This document shows positions 46,029 through 59,012 of a stretch of 64,000 nt of DNA, piece by piece. A program made the translations under genes and the position numbers. How positions within the stretch are numbered: the stretch's first letter is position 1; every line of letters begins with the position of its first letter. This DNA is from Panax quinquefolius (taxonomy: Eukaryota > Streptophyta > Magnoliopsida > Apiales > Araliaceae): positions 82,575,135-82,639,134 of the forward strand of contig CM035166.1 of assembly GCA_020205615.1 (NCBI GenBank), in the 5' to 3' direction. Under the pieces are notes generated by a model, which was not told the DNA's origin, made no database searches, and worked only from the letters and a program-made list of their open reading frames with translations.

Positions 46029-46521
46029 TTTGGTATCGTAGCTATAAGTAAAGAGCCCCGAGCCTCTCACCGGTGACTTCCTCATTGATGGGGATGCGCA
46101 CCGCCGCACTCTCCGTAGGGGACGCCTGCTCATGCATGGGCAAACCGATAGGTATCAATGTGAGGTTCAACCACAAGTTGGTGTCCAGAGTTACATTTGG
46201 TATCGAGCTTAGGGATATGATCTCCGCGAGATCGGATTAGAACTAGAGGGAGAGATGAGTAAATCCTTCGCTAGTGTGTCCTACCTAAGCTTATTTGTTA
46301 GTCGGTCACCATAATATCGGGATATTATGTGATATGTTAATTTGTTAAATTAACCCTTGTTTTTTGAAGTCAGATTCTAGAATGATATCCAAATACGTGA
46401 GATGAGCAATGGAGAAATCATGATGATTGGGGAGATAGAATCAAATGAAAGCAAGGTATTCTCAACTCTTTGAAATACTGTGTACGTAAATTTCGGGACG
46501 AAATTTCATAAGGAGGGAGAT
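46029..46521 (+). other. Internal domain 2 of the array (PBS and PPT)
   Basis: PBS-like tggtatcgtagc at 46031-46042; second gttacatttggtatcgagc at about 46190-46209; PPT aaggagggaga at 46510-46520. Noncoding. Confidence 0.88.
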
Positions 46522-46568
46522 TGTAAGACCCTCAATTTTATGAAATAAAAGTATTCAATTTTTTTATA

Positions 46569-46715
46569 ATTACTATTCATGAGTTACTATTCACGTTACT
46601 ATTCATGAAGTTACTATATTCACAAGTTAGTTATTATTCACGATTTACTATTCACGAAGTTATTATTCATTCATGAGTTACTATTCACGAAGTTACTATT
46701 CACGAAATGTACTAT
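46569..46715 (+). repeat. 14-bp minisatellite, LTR3
   Basis: More degenerate gttactattcatga units, with shortened ones near 46600-46640. Confidence 0.85.
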
Positions 46716-47693
46716 TCATGAAGCATGATAAATTTTTTTTCGTAAGAAGGCATTACTCAATAATTGTTACAAAAATTACTGCTCAATATTTTATTTTATC
46801 GATTCAATAATTGTTACGTTGATATTTTATATTATCATTGTTTTTAATAATTGTCATTACACAAGATTTTCCATTATCGAAGCAATAATTCATATTATCC
46901 TAATAATATTATTGGATAACATTATTGGCAATGTCTAGAAAGTTCTGTCTAAGGAGAGGTTTGGTCACCTAATCATGCTACCAAGAAGTGAGAGATCTTT
47001 ATCGAAAGCCCCTCTTCCCTCGAACCGCCTCGTCATCAATATCAGGATTATGTAATATTATTTTTGAATAATTAATTATTGATTTTTATGATGAGGAAAA
47101 TATTTATTTTATGTGGACATAGATGGAGAAAATTTTTAATGTGACAATTGTTGAAAATTAATATTTTATCTTTTTCCTCGATAAAATAATTTATTTAAAT
47201 ATATTATTTTAATAATATATTAACTATGATATTTTTATAATGAATGTGGGATATATGAGTATATGAGGAGGAAGAGTATTTTTGTGGTAATAAATGTTTA
47301 ACACATATTTTGTGTGTTGGTGGACCAATTTATCGACCAAAATTTGATTATAGCACCGAAAATCACCCGCTTGTGGATTTCTGGCCAATTTTTGTTTGAA
47401 TTTGGAAAACTTTCTTCCGCAAAGTTGTAGAGAATTGAATTTCCTATAAAAACTCATGAGATTTGAATTTTTCGATAAAAGGGCTATTTATTATGAATTA
47501 TTGAAGTTCCAAAATATTGGTCCGAATTAATTTTATTACAAAAAAAATTAAAAACATTTTCTCATGTTAGTTTTTATTAAGTGTACTTTTGCATGTGAGA
47601 ATTGCTGGAATCAATTCAAAGGAGGCGATAAAATTTGGTTATTAATAATAATATTTAGTAAATTTTCTCGCTTTGGTGTTCTAAGCATTTTCC

Positions 47694-47701
47694 TATAAAT
47701 A
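47694..47701 (+). promoter_or_regulatory. TATA box, LTR3
   Basis: TATAAATA in the same context as LTR2. Confidence 0.65.
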
Positions 47702-49062
47702 GGTGCTTAGGTTAGAATTGAAAATCACACCGTAAACTCAAGTTTTCTCTCTATATTATCGAGCGTATTCTTGTGAGTATTTTGAGTATACTTTGAGTAT
47801 TGCTATACTACTGCAAGTTCGTTCAAATATATTCCAATTCCAAGCATCGCTTTTTGAGGTAAGGGATAGTAAGGATTTTAAGGGTTATTATGTTTTTAGT
47901 TTTGAAATTTTTCTGACCCTTCAAAATTCTGAAAAATTTGAAATGATATTTTGATGAGTTTTAGATTGTGTCCAAAAATGGCGATTTTTGGATGTATAGA
48001 TTAGAGTTATGGATTTTATGAGAAAAGACTATTTTAAAAGTAACCGCTTATAACTCCTTGTTATTAACTCCAAAATTGATGAAATTTTTATTGGGAGTAC
48101 ATCTATATAATATCAAGATACCGTGTAAATTTCAGAATTTTGGACAAAAGTATAATTTATGATAAATGTCTAAATATTCGGTGGTTTTGGCCATATGAAA
48201 AATAGTAAATGAATTTTAAAAATTCGAAAAATATATATTCAATATGGGACTATATTCTTCTAAATCCCAGAAAATAAATATTTTTGAAACTGATTTGGTA
48301 TTTTTCATGAAAATGTTCTAGTTATGAGTAAATGAATTAAATATGTTATGTGAAGTAAGAAAATTGGAAAATATGATTTTATGGCTTGAGAATCATATAT
48401 ATAGGTATATGCAGATTTTTGATGAGGGTTTTGGTTATTGGTGATGAAATCTTATGAGTTTGGCATTTTATGATGATTAAATGCATTAATTAGTAAAGTG
48501 TAAACAATTTAATTAAATTGTTTATAAGTTTTAGAAATGATTAAAATATTATTATAATATTAATAATATTAGATTATGAGATTTCTAAGTGATTTATAAC
48601 ATTTGGATTAAGGTGTTATAAATATGGATATGAATTTTATTATGAAACTTTATCTTTTCGTGTCGAGGTTACTATACGCACGATACGGTACTACGTATTT
48701 AATACGGGTACTATTCACTTACAAATTGGTTTCTTCTTCCCACCAAATTATCGCTGATTTATGAATCTTACTCTTAAAATTAAAACCATGTTTTGATTAT
48801 ATTGTTTTTATATAACATTCTTATAACCCTAATGATAATATTTCTCTTCGACTTGAGTGTAAAGATGGGTAGATTATTGGTACGATCGCGACTATAGGTT
48901 CTCTTTGCCAAGAGTGCAAAAAGTTGAATTGTTGATCGGTATGATCATGACCATTGAATTTACAATTGAATATTTTTAGCTTAAGTGCAAAGGTGAATCG
49001 ATCAACATGGTTATAATTATTGTTATATAACTTCCAAATGATTATGTATTTCTTTGATATAT

Positions 49063-49330
49063 GAATATCTTTTGCTCAGTAATAAAAAAGATGACTTGTT
49101 GATGAATATCTTTAATTTCAGAGTGTAAAGATGAATTATTGATGAATATCTTTGGCTCGTAATGCAAAGATGACTTGTTGTTGAATATCTTTAGCAGAGA
49201 GTAAAAAAGATGAATTATCGATGAATATCTTCGCTCAGAATGCAAAGATGACCTCGTTGTTGAATATCTTTAGCCTATAAGTGTAAAGATGAACTGTTGA
49301 TGAATATCTTTGCCCGTGGTGCAAAGATGA
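49063..49330 (+). repeat. ~39-bp minisatellite, LTR3
   Basis: The same alternating units; some show cga in place of tga (attatcgatgaatatc). Confidence 0.9.
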
Positions 49331-49839
49331 ATTTATTAGTATGATTATGAATGTGAACCGTGATTTGGTATAACCATGATATTTGATGTTTCGTAAAGAC
49401 AGTGATGAAAATTATCTTCGCCCCGGATGAGAAGAGGAATTTAGAATCACAATTATGATTATGAAGTTATTCATATGATTGTGGAAAGGAACCGCTTGAT
49501 TGATGTTACAGTGGATAAAATATTGTCAGGTGGACTTTTAACGGAGAAGATAATAGATTTTATAGTCTATTCGACTCTTTTTAATGGATCGCTTCGTTCA
49601 CCGCAACTATGGTTGAAAAGTTTTATCATCTACCATATGTTCTAAATCTCTCGATTTATTATCGATGAAGACTATTGATAATTTATGTATCTTTAGTTAT
49701 AATATTCTTTATCGAGCTAGTTGTGCTCACCCTTTTGTTTCACAATTCCTTTCGTGTAATAAAAGTGTAGCCGGGTCGAGCGGGGATAACAGGGAATAGA
49801 ATCAAGTGGTCTATAGTTGTTGAGGTTCTCCCATGTCGA

Positions 49840-50209
49840 GGTGAGGCGAACCCAACTTTGGAAGGGTGTTTTGTCACTATCATACAAGATGTCTAATGAC
49901 ATACAAACCTCGTGTTATCATAAGACATGGTTGTGCTCATCCACTTGCCGAGTATATTTACAAGCACTACCTATATAATCTTGGTGTTTGTTTGGAGTAT
50001 AATACCCAATTAGAGACAAAGTGGAGATAATGATATGTCAAGAGAAGACTCACCATTGGGAAGAATATGATAGTAATCTTCTCGCTTTTCTTTGGGGTCT
50101 ATCAATCAACCAAGGATAATTTCGTGGCCATATGATATCTACCATAACCTAAAAGCACGGCCTCCCATGTACGAAGGTTTCTTTGAGCACTTCCCAAAGA
50201 TTCTAATTT
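49840..50209 (-). pseudogene. Captured gene fragment, antisense in LTR3
   Basis: Exon 1 is 50209-50054, the intron 50053-49893, and exon 2 runs from 49892 and reads DILYDSDKTPFQSWVRLTS. Exon 1 has the four-A form (cctaaaagc), which keeps the frame through GYGRYHMAT. An indel near 50102 (gtctatcaatcaacc) breaks it afterwards. Confidence 0.52.
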
Positions 50210-50414
50210 CTAAAATGCTTTTGACTATACCTTTATGTAAGGTGTCATCATGACGTACACATAGCTTGGTATATATTTGTATCCAAACTCACAAAGATAT
50301 GTGTTGTTGTATTTTGCACGACAATTGTTGTAATAAAGTTGTAGTTGTTTTTCGCACTATATTTTGGCGACTCGTAATGGGTTGGATGGAATGGACCTAT
50401 TTTGGGGCGTTACA

Positions 50415-50903
50415 TTTGGTATCGTAGCTATAAGTAAAGAGCCCCGAGCCTCTCACGGTGACTTCTGCTTGATGGGGATGCACCGGCCGCATTCTCCGTA
50501 GGGGACGCCTGCTCATGCGGTGGCAAACCGATAGGTATCAATGTGAGGTGTCATGGTACAAGTTGGTGTCCAGAGTTACATTTGGTATCGTAGCTTAGGA
50601 TATGATCTCCATGAGATCGGATTAGAACTAGAGGGAGAGATGAGTAAATCCTTCGCTAAGGTGTCCTACCTAAGCTTATTTGTTAATCACCATAATATCG
50701 GATATTATGTGATATGTTAATTTGTTAAATTAACCCTTGTTTTGAAGTCAGATTCTAGAATGATATCTCAAATACGGTGAGATGAGCAATGGAGAAATCA
50801 TGATGACAGGGGAGATAGAATCAAAATGAAAGCAAGGTATTCTCAACTCTTTGAAATACTGTGCACGTAAATTTCGGGGACTAAATTTCATAAGGAGGGA
50901 GAT
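50415..50903 (+). other. Internal domain 3 of the array (PBS and PPT)
   Basis: PBS-like tggtatcgtagc at 50417-50428; second copy near 50584; PPT aaggagggaga at 50892-50902. Noncoding. Confidence 0.88.
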
Positions 50904-50954
50904 TGTAAGACCTCTAATTTTATGAAATAAAAGTATTCAATTTTTTTATAATTA

Positions 50955-51090
50955 CTATTCATGAAATGTTAAATATTCACGATTATTATTCATCAAAATA
51001 AGTTACTATTCATGAGTTACTATTCACGAAGTTACTATTCATGAGTTACTATTCACGAGTTACTATTCATGTAGTAAGTATTATTCAAGA
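50955..51090 (+). repeat. 14-bp minisatellite, LTR4
   Basis: gttactattca(c/t)ga units, irregular in the first 50 bp. Confidence 0.85.
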
Positions 51091-52107
51091 AGTTATAAAT
51101 TTTTTTTCGTAAGAAGGCATTACTCAATAATTGTTACAGTAATTATCGCTCAATTTTTTATTTTATTGATTACTCATAATTGTTACAAAGAATTATCGCA
51201 ATATTTTATTTTATATTCAATAATTGTTGTTTTTAATAAATTGTCAATAATTGTCATTACAACAAGATTTTCCATTATCGAAGCAATAATTCATATTATC
51301 CTAATAATATTATTGATAACATTATTGGCAATGTCTAGAAAGTTCTGCTCTAAGGAGAGGTTTGGTCACCTAATCAAGCCCAAGAAGAAGAGAGAAATCT
51401 TTATCGAAAGCCCCTCTTCCGAGAACCCGCCGGTCATCAATATCATGTGATTATGTAATATTATTTGTGAATAATTAATTATTGATTTTTATGATGAGGA
51501 AAATATTTATTTTATGTGGACATAGATGGAGAAAATTTTTAATGTGACAATTGTTGAAAATTAATATTTTATCTTTTTCTCGATAAAATAATTTATTTAA
51601 ATATATTATTTTAATAATATATTAACGGTGATATATTTTATAATGAATGTGGGATATATGAGTATATGAGGAGGAAGAGTATTTTTGTGGTAATAAATGT
51701 TTAACACATATTTTGTGTGTTGGTGGACACAATTATCGACCGAAAATTTGATTATAAATGTAAAATCACCCGCTTGTGGATTTCGGTCAATTTTTGTTTG
51801 GAATTTGGAAAAACTTTCTTCTGCAAAGTTGTAGAGAATTGAATTTCCTATAAAAACTCGCGAGATTTGAATTTTCTGATAAAAGGGCTATTTATTATGA
51901 ATTATTGAAGTTCTAAATATCGGGTAATCGATTTTTGTAATTTTATTACAAAAAAATGCTAAAACATGTTTCTCATTTTAGTTGGCCCCATAAGTGTACT
52001 TTTGCATGTGAGAATTGATGGAATCAATTCAAAGGAGGCGTATAACTTTGGTTATTAATAATAATATTTATTAAATTTTCTCGCTTTTTGTGTTCTAAGC
52101 ATTTTCC

Positions 52108-52115
52108 TATAAATA
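52108..52115 (+). promoter_or_regulatory. TATA box, LTR4
   Basis: TATAAATA in the same context as LTR2. Confidence 0.65.
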
Positions 52116-53479
52116 GGTGCTTAGGTTAGAATTGAAAATCACACCGTAAACCAAGTTTTCTCTCTATATTATCGAGCGTATTCTTGTGAGTATTTTGAGT
52201 ATACTTTGAGTATTGCTATACGGTGCAAGTTCGTTCAAATATATTCCAATTCCAAGTACGCTTTTTTTGGTAAGGGATAGTAAGTGATTTTAAGGGTTAT
52301 TATGTTTTTAGTTTCAAATTTTTCTCGAACCTTCAAAAATTCTGGAAAAATTTGAAATGATATTTTGATGAGTTTTAGATTGTGTCCAAAAATGGCGATT
52401 TTTGGATGTATAGATTAGAGTTATGGATTTTATGAGAAAAGACTATTTTAAAAGTAACCGCTTATAACTCCTTGTGATTAACTCCAAAATTGATGAAATT
52501 TTTATTGGGAGTACATCTATATAATATCAAGATACCGTAAATTTCAGAATTTTTGGACAAAAGTATAATTTATGATAAATGTTTAAATATTCTAGTGGTT
52601 TTGGCCATATGGAAAATAGTAAATGAATTTTAAAATTTTTGAGAAAAATATATATTCAATATGGGACTATATTCTTCTAAATCCCGAAAATAAATATTTT
52701 TGGAACTGATTTGGTATTTTCATGAAAATGTTCTAGTTATGAGTAAATGAATTAAATATGTTATGTGAAGTAAGAAAATTGGAAAATATGATTTTATGGC
52801 TTGAGAATCATATATGAGGTATATGCAGATTTTTGATGAGGGTTTTGGTTATTGGTGATGAAATCTTATGAGTTTGGCATTTTATGATGATTAAATGCAT
52901 TAATTAGTAAAGTGTAAACAATTTAATTAAATTGTTTATAAGTTTTAAGAAATGATTAAAATATTATTGTAATATTAATAATATTAGATTATGAGATTTC
53001 TAAGTGATTTATAACATTTGGATTAAGGTGTTATAAATATGGATATGAATTTTATTATGAAACTTTATCTTTTCGGTCGAGGTTACTACGCACGATACTA
53101 CTTGATTACGTATTTAATATTTGGTACTATTCACTTACAAAATTGTTTCTTCTTTAATTCAAATTATCGCTGATTTATGAATCTTACTCTTAAAAATTAA
53201 AACCATGTTTTGATTATATTGTTTTTATATAACATTCTTATAACCCTAATGATAATATTTCTCGATTTGACTTGAGTGTAAAGATGGGTAGATTATCGGT
53301 ACGATCGTGACTATAGGTTCTTTTGGCCAAGAGTGCAAAAGTTGAATTGTCGACCGTATGATCATGACATTGAATTTACAATTGAATATTTTTAGCTTAA
53401 GTGCAAAGGTGAATCGATCAACATGGTTATAATTATTGTTATATAACTTCCTAAATGATTATGTATTTCTTTGATATAT

Positions 53480-53750
53480 GAATATCTTTTGCTCAGAATG
53501 CAAAAGATGACTTGTTGATGAATATCTTTAGCCCGTAGAAAGCAAAGATGAATTATCGATGAATATCTTTGGCTCAGAATGCAAAGATGACGACTGTTGT
53601 TGAATATCTTTAGCCTTTGTAGTGCAAAGATGAATTATTGATGAATATCTTTGGCTCGTAATGCAAAGATGACTGTTGTTGAATATCTTTAGCCTTAGAG
53701 TGTAAAGATGAATCATTGATGAATATCTTCGCCCGTGGTGCAAAGATGAA
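53480..53750 (+). repeat. ~39-bp minisatellite, LTR4
   Basis: About seven alternating units. Confidence 0.9.
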
Positions 53751-54254
53751 TTTATTAGTATGATTATGAATGAACTGTGATTTGGTATAACCATGATATT
53801 TGATGTTTCGTAAAGACAGTGATGAAAATTATCTTCATTCCGGATGAGAAGAGAATTTAGAATCACAATTATGATTATGAAGTTATTCATATGATTGTGG
53901 AAAGGAACCGCTGATTGATGTTACAGATAAAATATTGTCAGTGGACTTTTTAACGTGGAGAAGACAATAATAGACTTTTATAGTCTATTCGACTCTTTTA
54001 ATGGATCGCTTCGTTCACCGCAACTATGGTTGAAAAGTTTTATCATCTACCATATGTTCTAAATCTCCGATTTATTATCGATGAAGACTATTGATAATTT
54101 ATGTATCTTTAGTTATAATATTTTTTATCGAGCTAGTCAGGCTCACCCTTTTGTTTCACAATTCCTTTCGTGTAATAAAAGTGTAGTCCGGGTCGAGCGG
54201 GGATAACAAGGAATAGAATGGTGGTCTATAGTTGTTGAGGTTCTCCCTAAAGAG

Positions 54255-54625
54255 GTGAGGCGAACCCAACTTTGGAAGGTGTTTTGTCACTATCATACAA
54301 GATGTCTAATGACATACAAACTCGTGTTATCATAAGACACGGTTGTGCTTTCATCCACTTGTCGAGTATATTTACAAGCACTACCTATATAATCTTGGTG
54401 TTTGTTTGGAGTATAATACCCAATTAGAGACAAAGGGAGATAATGATATGTCAAGAGAAGACTCACCATCGGGAAGAATATGATAGTAATCTTCTCGCTT
54501 TTTCTTTGGGGTCTATCGGGTCAACCAAGGATAATTTCGTGGCCATATGATATCTACCATAACCTAAAAGCATGGCCTCCCATGTATTTAAGGTTTCTTT
54601 GAGCACTTCCCAAAGATTCTAATTT
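54255..54625 (-). pseudogene. Captured gene fragment, antisense in LTR4
   Basis: Exon 1 is 54625-54467, the intron 54466-54306 (GTGAGT...TTAG), and exon 2 runs from 54305. Four-A form. An indel near 54585 (gtatttaagg) differs from the other copies. Confidence 0.5.
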
Positions 54626-54832
54626 CTAAAATGCTTTTGACTATACCTTTATGTAAGGTGTCATCATGCGACGTACATACATTGGTATATATTTGTATCC
54701 AAACTCACAAAGATATGTGTTGTTGTATTTTGCACCGACAATTGTTGTAATAAAGTTGTAGTTGTTTTTCGCACCATATATTTGGCGACTCGTAATGGGT
54801 TGGATGGAATGGACCTATTTTGGGGTCGCATA

Positions 54833-55315
54833 TTTGGTATCGTAGCTATAAGTAAAGAGCCCCGAGCCTCTCACCGGTGACTTCCTGTTGATGGGGGATG
54901 CAAAGCCGCACTCTCCGTAGGGGACGCCTGCTCATGCAAAACCGATAGGTATCAATGTGAGGTTCAGTCACAAGTTGGTGTCCAGAGTTACATTTGGTAT
55001 CGAGCTTAGGGATACGATCTCCATGAGATCGGGATTAGAACTAGAGGGGAGAGATGAGTAAATCCTTCACTAGTGTGTCCTACCTAAGCTTATTTGTTAG
55101 TCACCATAATATCGGATATTATGTGATATGTTAATTTGTTAAATTAACCTTTGTTTTGAAGTCAGATTCTAGAATGATATCCAAATACGGAGATGAAAGC
55201 AATGGAGAAATCATGATGATAGGGAGATAGAATCAAATGAAAATAAGGTATTCTCAACTCTTTGAAATACTGTAACGTAAATTTCTAGGGGACGAAATTT
55301 CATAAGGAGGGAGAT
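54833..55315 (+). other. Internal domain 4 of the array (PBS and PPT)
   Basis: PBS-like tggtatcgtagc at 54835-54846; second copy near 54995; PPT aaggagggaga at 55304-55314. Noncoding. Confidence 0.88.
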
Positions 55316-55362
55316 TGTAAGACCCCTAATTTTATGAAATAAAAGTATTCAATTTTTTATAA

Positions 55363-55496
55363 TTACTATTCATGAGTTACTATTCACGAGTTACTATTCA
55401 CGAAGTTACTATTCACGAGTTTACTATTCACGAGTTACTATTCACGAAGTTACTATTCATTGAAGTTACTATTCACGAGTACTAGTACTATTCATG
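55363..55496 (+). repeat. 14-bp minisatellite, LTR5
   Basis: About nine gttactattcacga-type units. Confidence 0.9.
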
Positions 55497-56482
55497 AAGC
55501 ATGATAAATTTTTTTTTGATTCTAAGAAGGCATTACTCAATAATTGTTACAAGTAATTATCGCTCAATATTTTATTTTATCGATTCAATAATTGCTACGC
55601 GTTGATATTTTATATTATCATTGTTTTAATAAATTGTCATTACACAAAGATTTTCCATTATCGAGCAATAATTCATATTATCCTAATAATATTATTGGAT
55701 AACATTATTGGCAATGTCTAGAAAGTTCTGCCTAAGGAGAGGTTTGGTCACCTAATCAAGCTACCAAGAAGAGAGAGATCTTTATTGAAAGCCCCTCTTC
55801 CTGGAACCGCCTCATTTGTCAATATCAGTGATTATGTAATATTATTTTTGAATAATTAATTATTGATTTTATGATGAGGAAAATATTTATTTTATGTGGA
55901 CATAGATGGAGAAAATTTTAATGTGACAATTGTTGAAAATTAATATTTTATCTTTTTCTCGATAAAATAATTTATTTAAATATATTATTTTAATAATATA
56001 TTAACTAATGATATTTTTATAATGAATGTGGGATATATGAGTATATGAGGAGGAAGAGTATTTTTGTGGTAATAAATGTTTAACACATATTTTGTGTGTT
56101 GGTGGACACAATTATCGATCAAATTTGATTATAAACGTAAAATCACCCGCTTGTGGATTCTCGTCAATTTTTGTTTGGAATTTGGAAAAACTTTCTTCTG
56201 CAAAGTTGTAGAGAATTGAATTTCCTATAAAAACTCATGAGATTTGAATTTTTCTGATAAAAGGGCTATTTATTATGAATTATTGAAGTTCCAAATAATT
56301 GGATTCTCAATTAATTTTATTACAAAAAAATGCTAAAAACATGTTTCTCATGTTAGTTGGCCCCATAAGTGTACTTTTTGCATGTGAGAATTGCTGAATC
56401 TGAATTCAAAGGAGGCGTATAACTTTGGTTATTAATAATAATATTTAGTAAATTTTCTGCTTTGGTGTTCTAAGCATTTTCC

Positions 56483-56490
56483 TATAAATA
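56483..56490 (+). promoter_or_regulatory. TATA box, LTR5
   Basis: TATAAATA in the same context as LTR2. If active, transcription would run through the LTR into the LINE 3' end. Confidence 0.65.
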
Positions 56491-57873
56491 GGTGCTTAGG
56501 TTAGAATTGAAAATCACACCGTAAATCAAGTTTTCTCTCTCTATATTATCGAGCGTATTCTTGTGAGTATTTTGAGTATACTTTGAGTATTGCTATACGG
56601 TGCAAGTTCGTTTCAAATAAGTATATCCGACATTCCAAGATCGCTTTTTTCGGTAAGGATATAGTAAGGATTTTTAAGGGGTTATTATGTTTTTAGTTTC
56701 GAAATTTTTCTGGACCTTCAAAAATTCTGGAAAAATTTGAAATGATATTTTGATGAGTTTTGTAGATTGTGTCCAAAAAATAGCGATTTTTGGATGTATA
56801 GATTAGGAGTTATGGATTTTATGAGAAAAGACTATTTTAAAAGTAACCGCTTATAAATCCTTGTTATTAACTCCAAAATTGATGAAATTTTTATTGGGAG
56901 TACATCTATATAATATCAGTATACCGTGTAAATTTCAGAAATTTTGGACAAAAGTATAATTTATGATAAATGTCTAACTATTCGGTAGTTTTGGCCATAT
57001 GGAAAATAGTAAATAAATTTTAAAAATTCTGAGAAAAATTTATATTCAATATGGGACTATATTCTTCTAAATCCCAGAAAATAAATATTTTTGTAACTGA
57101 TTTGGTATTTTTCATGAAAATGTTCTAGTTATGATTAAATGAATTAAATATGTTATGTGGAGTAAGAAAATTGGAAAATATGATTTTATGGCTTGAGAAT
57201 CATATATGAGGTATATGCAGATTTTTGATGAGGGTTTTGGTTATTGGTGATGAAATCTTATGAGTTTGGCATTTTATGATGATTAAATGCATTAATTAGT
57301 AAAGTGTAAACAATTTAATTAAATTGTTTATAAGTTTTAGAAATGATTAAAATATTATTGTAATATTAATAATATTAGATTATGAGATTTCTAAGTGATT
57401 TATAACATTTGGATTAAGGTGTTATAAATATGGATATGAATTTTATTATGAAACTTTATCTTTTCGTGTCGAGGTTACTTACGCACGATACTACTACAGA
57501 CTACGTATTTAATACGGGTACTATTCACGACAAATTGGTTTCTTCTTTGACCAAATTATCGTTGATTTATGAATCTTACTCTTAAAATTAAAACTATGTT
57601 TTGATTATATTGTTTTTATATAACATTCTTATAACCCTAATGATAATATTTCTCTTTGACTTGAGTGTAAAGATGGGTAGATTATTGGTATGATCGTGAC
57701 TATAGGTTCTCTTCTTTGGCCGAGAGTGCAAAAGTTGAATTGTTGATCGGTATGATCATGACCATCAATTTACAATTGAATATTTTTAGCTTAAGTGCAA
57801 AGGTGAATTGATCAACATGGTTATAATTATTGTTATATAACTTCCGAAATGATTATGTATTTCTTTGATATAT

Positions 57874-58140
57874 GAATATCTTTTGCTCAGAATGCAAAGA
57901 TGACTTATTCATTGTTGAATATCTTTTTCAGAGTCAAAGATGAATTATTGATGAATATCTTTGGCTGTGAATGCAAAGATGACTCATTGTTGAATATCTT
58001 TAGCTTTGTAGTGCAAAGATGAATTATTGATGAATATCTTTGGCTCGTAATGCAAAGATGACTGTTGTTGAATATCTTTAGCCTATAGTGTAAAGATGAA
58101 TCGTTGATGAATATCTTTGCCCGTGGTGCAAAGATGAATT
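57874..58140 (+). repeat. ~39-bp minisatellite, LTR5
   Basis: About seven alternating units. Confidence 0.9.
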
Positions 58141-58649
58141 TATTAGTATGATTATGAACAGGAACTGTGATTTGGTATAACCATGATATTTGATGTTTCA
58201 GGTAAAGACAGGTGATGAAAATTATCTTCGTCCTGGATGAAAAGAGGAATTTAGAATCACAATTATGATTATGAGTTATTCATATGATTGTGGAAAGGAA
58301 CTGTTGATTGATGTTACAGGGATAAAATATTGTTGGTAGACTTTTAACGTGGAGAAGACAATAGACTTTATAGTCTATTTGACTCTTTTAATGGATTGCT
58401 CGTTCACCGCAACTATGGTTGAAAAGTTTTATCATCTACCATATGTTCTAAATCTCCGATTTATTATTATTGATGAAGACTATTGATAATTTATGTATCT
58501 TTAGTTATAATATTCTTTATCGAGCTAGTTGTGCTCACCCTTTTGTTTCACAATTCCTTTCGGTGTAATAAAAGTGTAGTCGGGTTGGGTTGAGCGGGAT
58601 AACAAGGAATAGAATCTGGTCTATAGTTGTTGAGGTTCTCCCTAAAGAG

Positions 58650-59012
58650 GTGAAAGTAACCCAACTTTGGAAGGGTGTTTTGTCACTATCATACAAGATG
58701 TCTAATGACATACAAACTCGTGTTATCATAAGACATGGTTGTGCTCATCCACTTGCCGAGTATATTTACAAGCACTACCTATATAATCTTGGTGTTTGTT
58801 TGGAGTATAATACCCAATTAGAGAAGTATAGATAATGATATGTCAAGAGAAGACTCACCATTGGGAAGAATATGATAGTAATCTTCTCGCTTTTCTTTGG
58901 GGTCTATTAGTCAACCAAGGATAATTCGTACCATATGATATCTACCATAACCTAAAAGCATGGCCTCCCATGTACGAAGGTTTCCTTGAGCACTTCCCAA
59001 ATATTCTAATTT
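58650..59012 (-). pseudogene. Captured gene fragment, antisense in LTR5
   Basis: Exon 1 is 59012-58859, the intron 58858-58702, and exon 2 runs from 58701 and reads DILYDSDKTPFQSWV. Small deletions near 58910 and 58927 interrupt exon 1. Confidence 0.5.

Larger units (their letters stand above)
46522..50414 (+). repeat. Array LTR3 (3893 bp)
   Basis: It starts TGTAAGACCC and ends GGGGCGTTACA directly before the PBS spacer TT. Confidence 0.93.
50904..54832 (+). repeat. Array LTR4 (3929 bp)
   Basis: It starts TGTAAGACCTC and ends ggggtcgcata before tttggtatcg. A local duplication of the ttactcataattgttac type is visible at 51120-51190. Confidence 0.92.

Noticed and set aside
53528..53890. Minus-strand ORFs over the 39-bp minisatellite in each LTR (also 44837-45040, 49042-49245, 59963-60374)
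   Set aside because: They are translations of the repeat in whichever frame happens to be open; length and frame differ in each copy.
58590..58835. Plus-strand 81-codon ORF in LTR5 (KMSNDIQTRVIIRHGC...)
   Set aside because: In the host LTR the same frame differs mainly by amino-acid-changing substitutions and soon stops. The minus-strand exon model explains the segment better.
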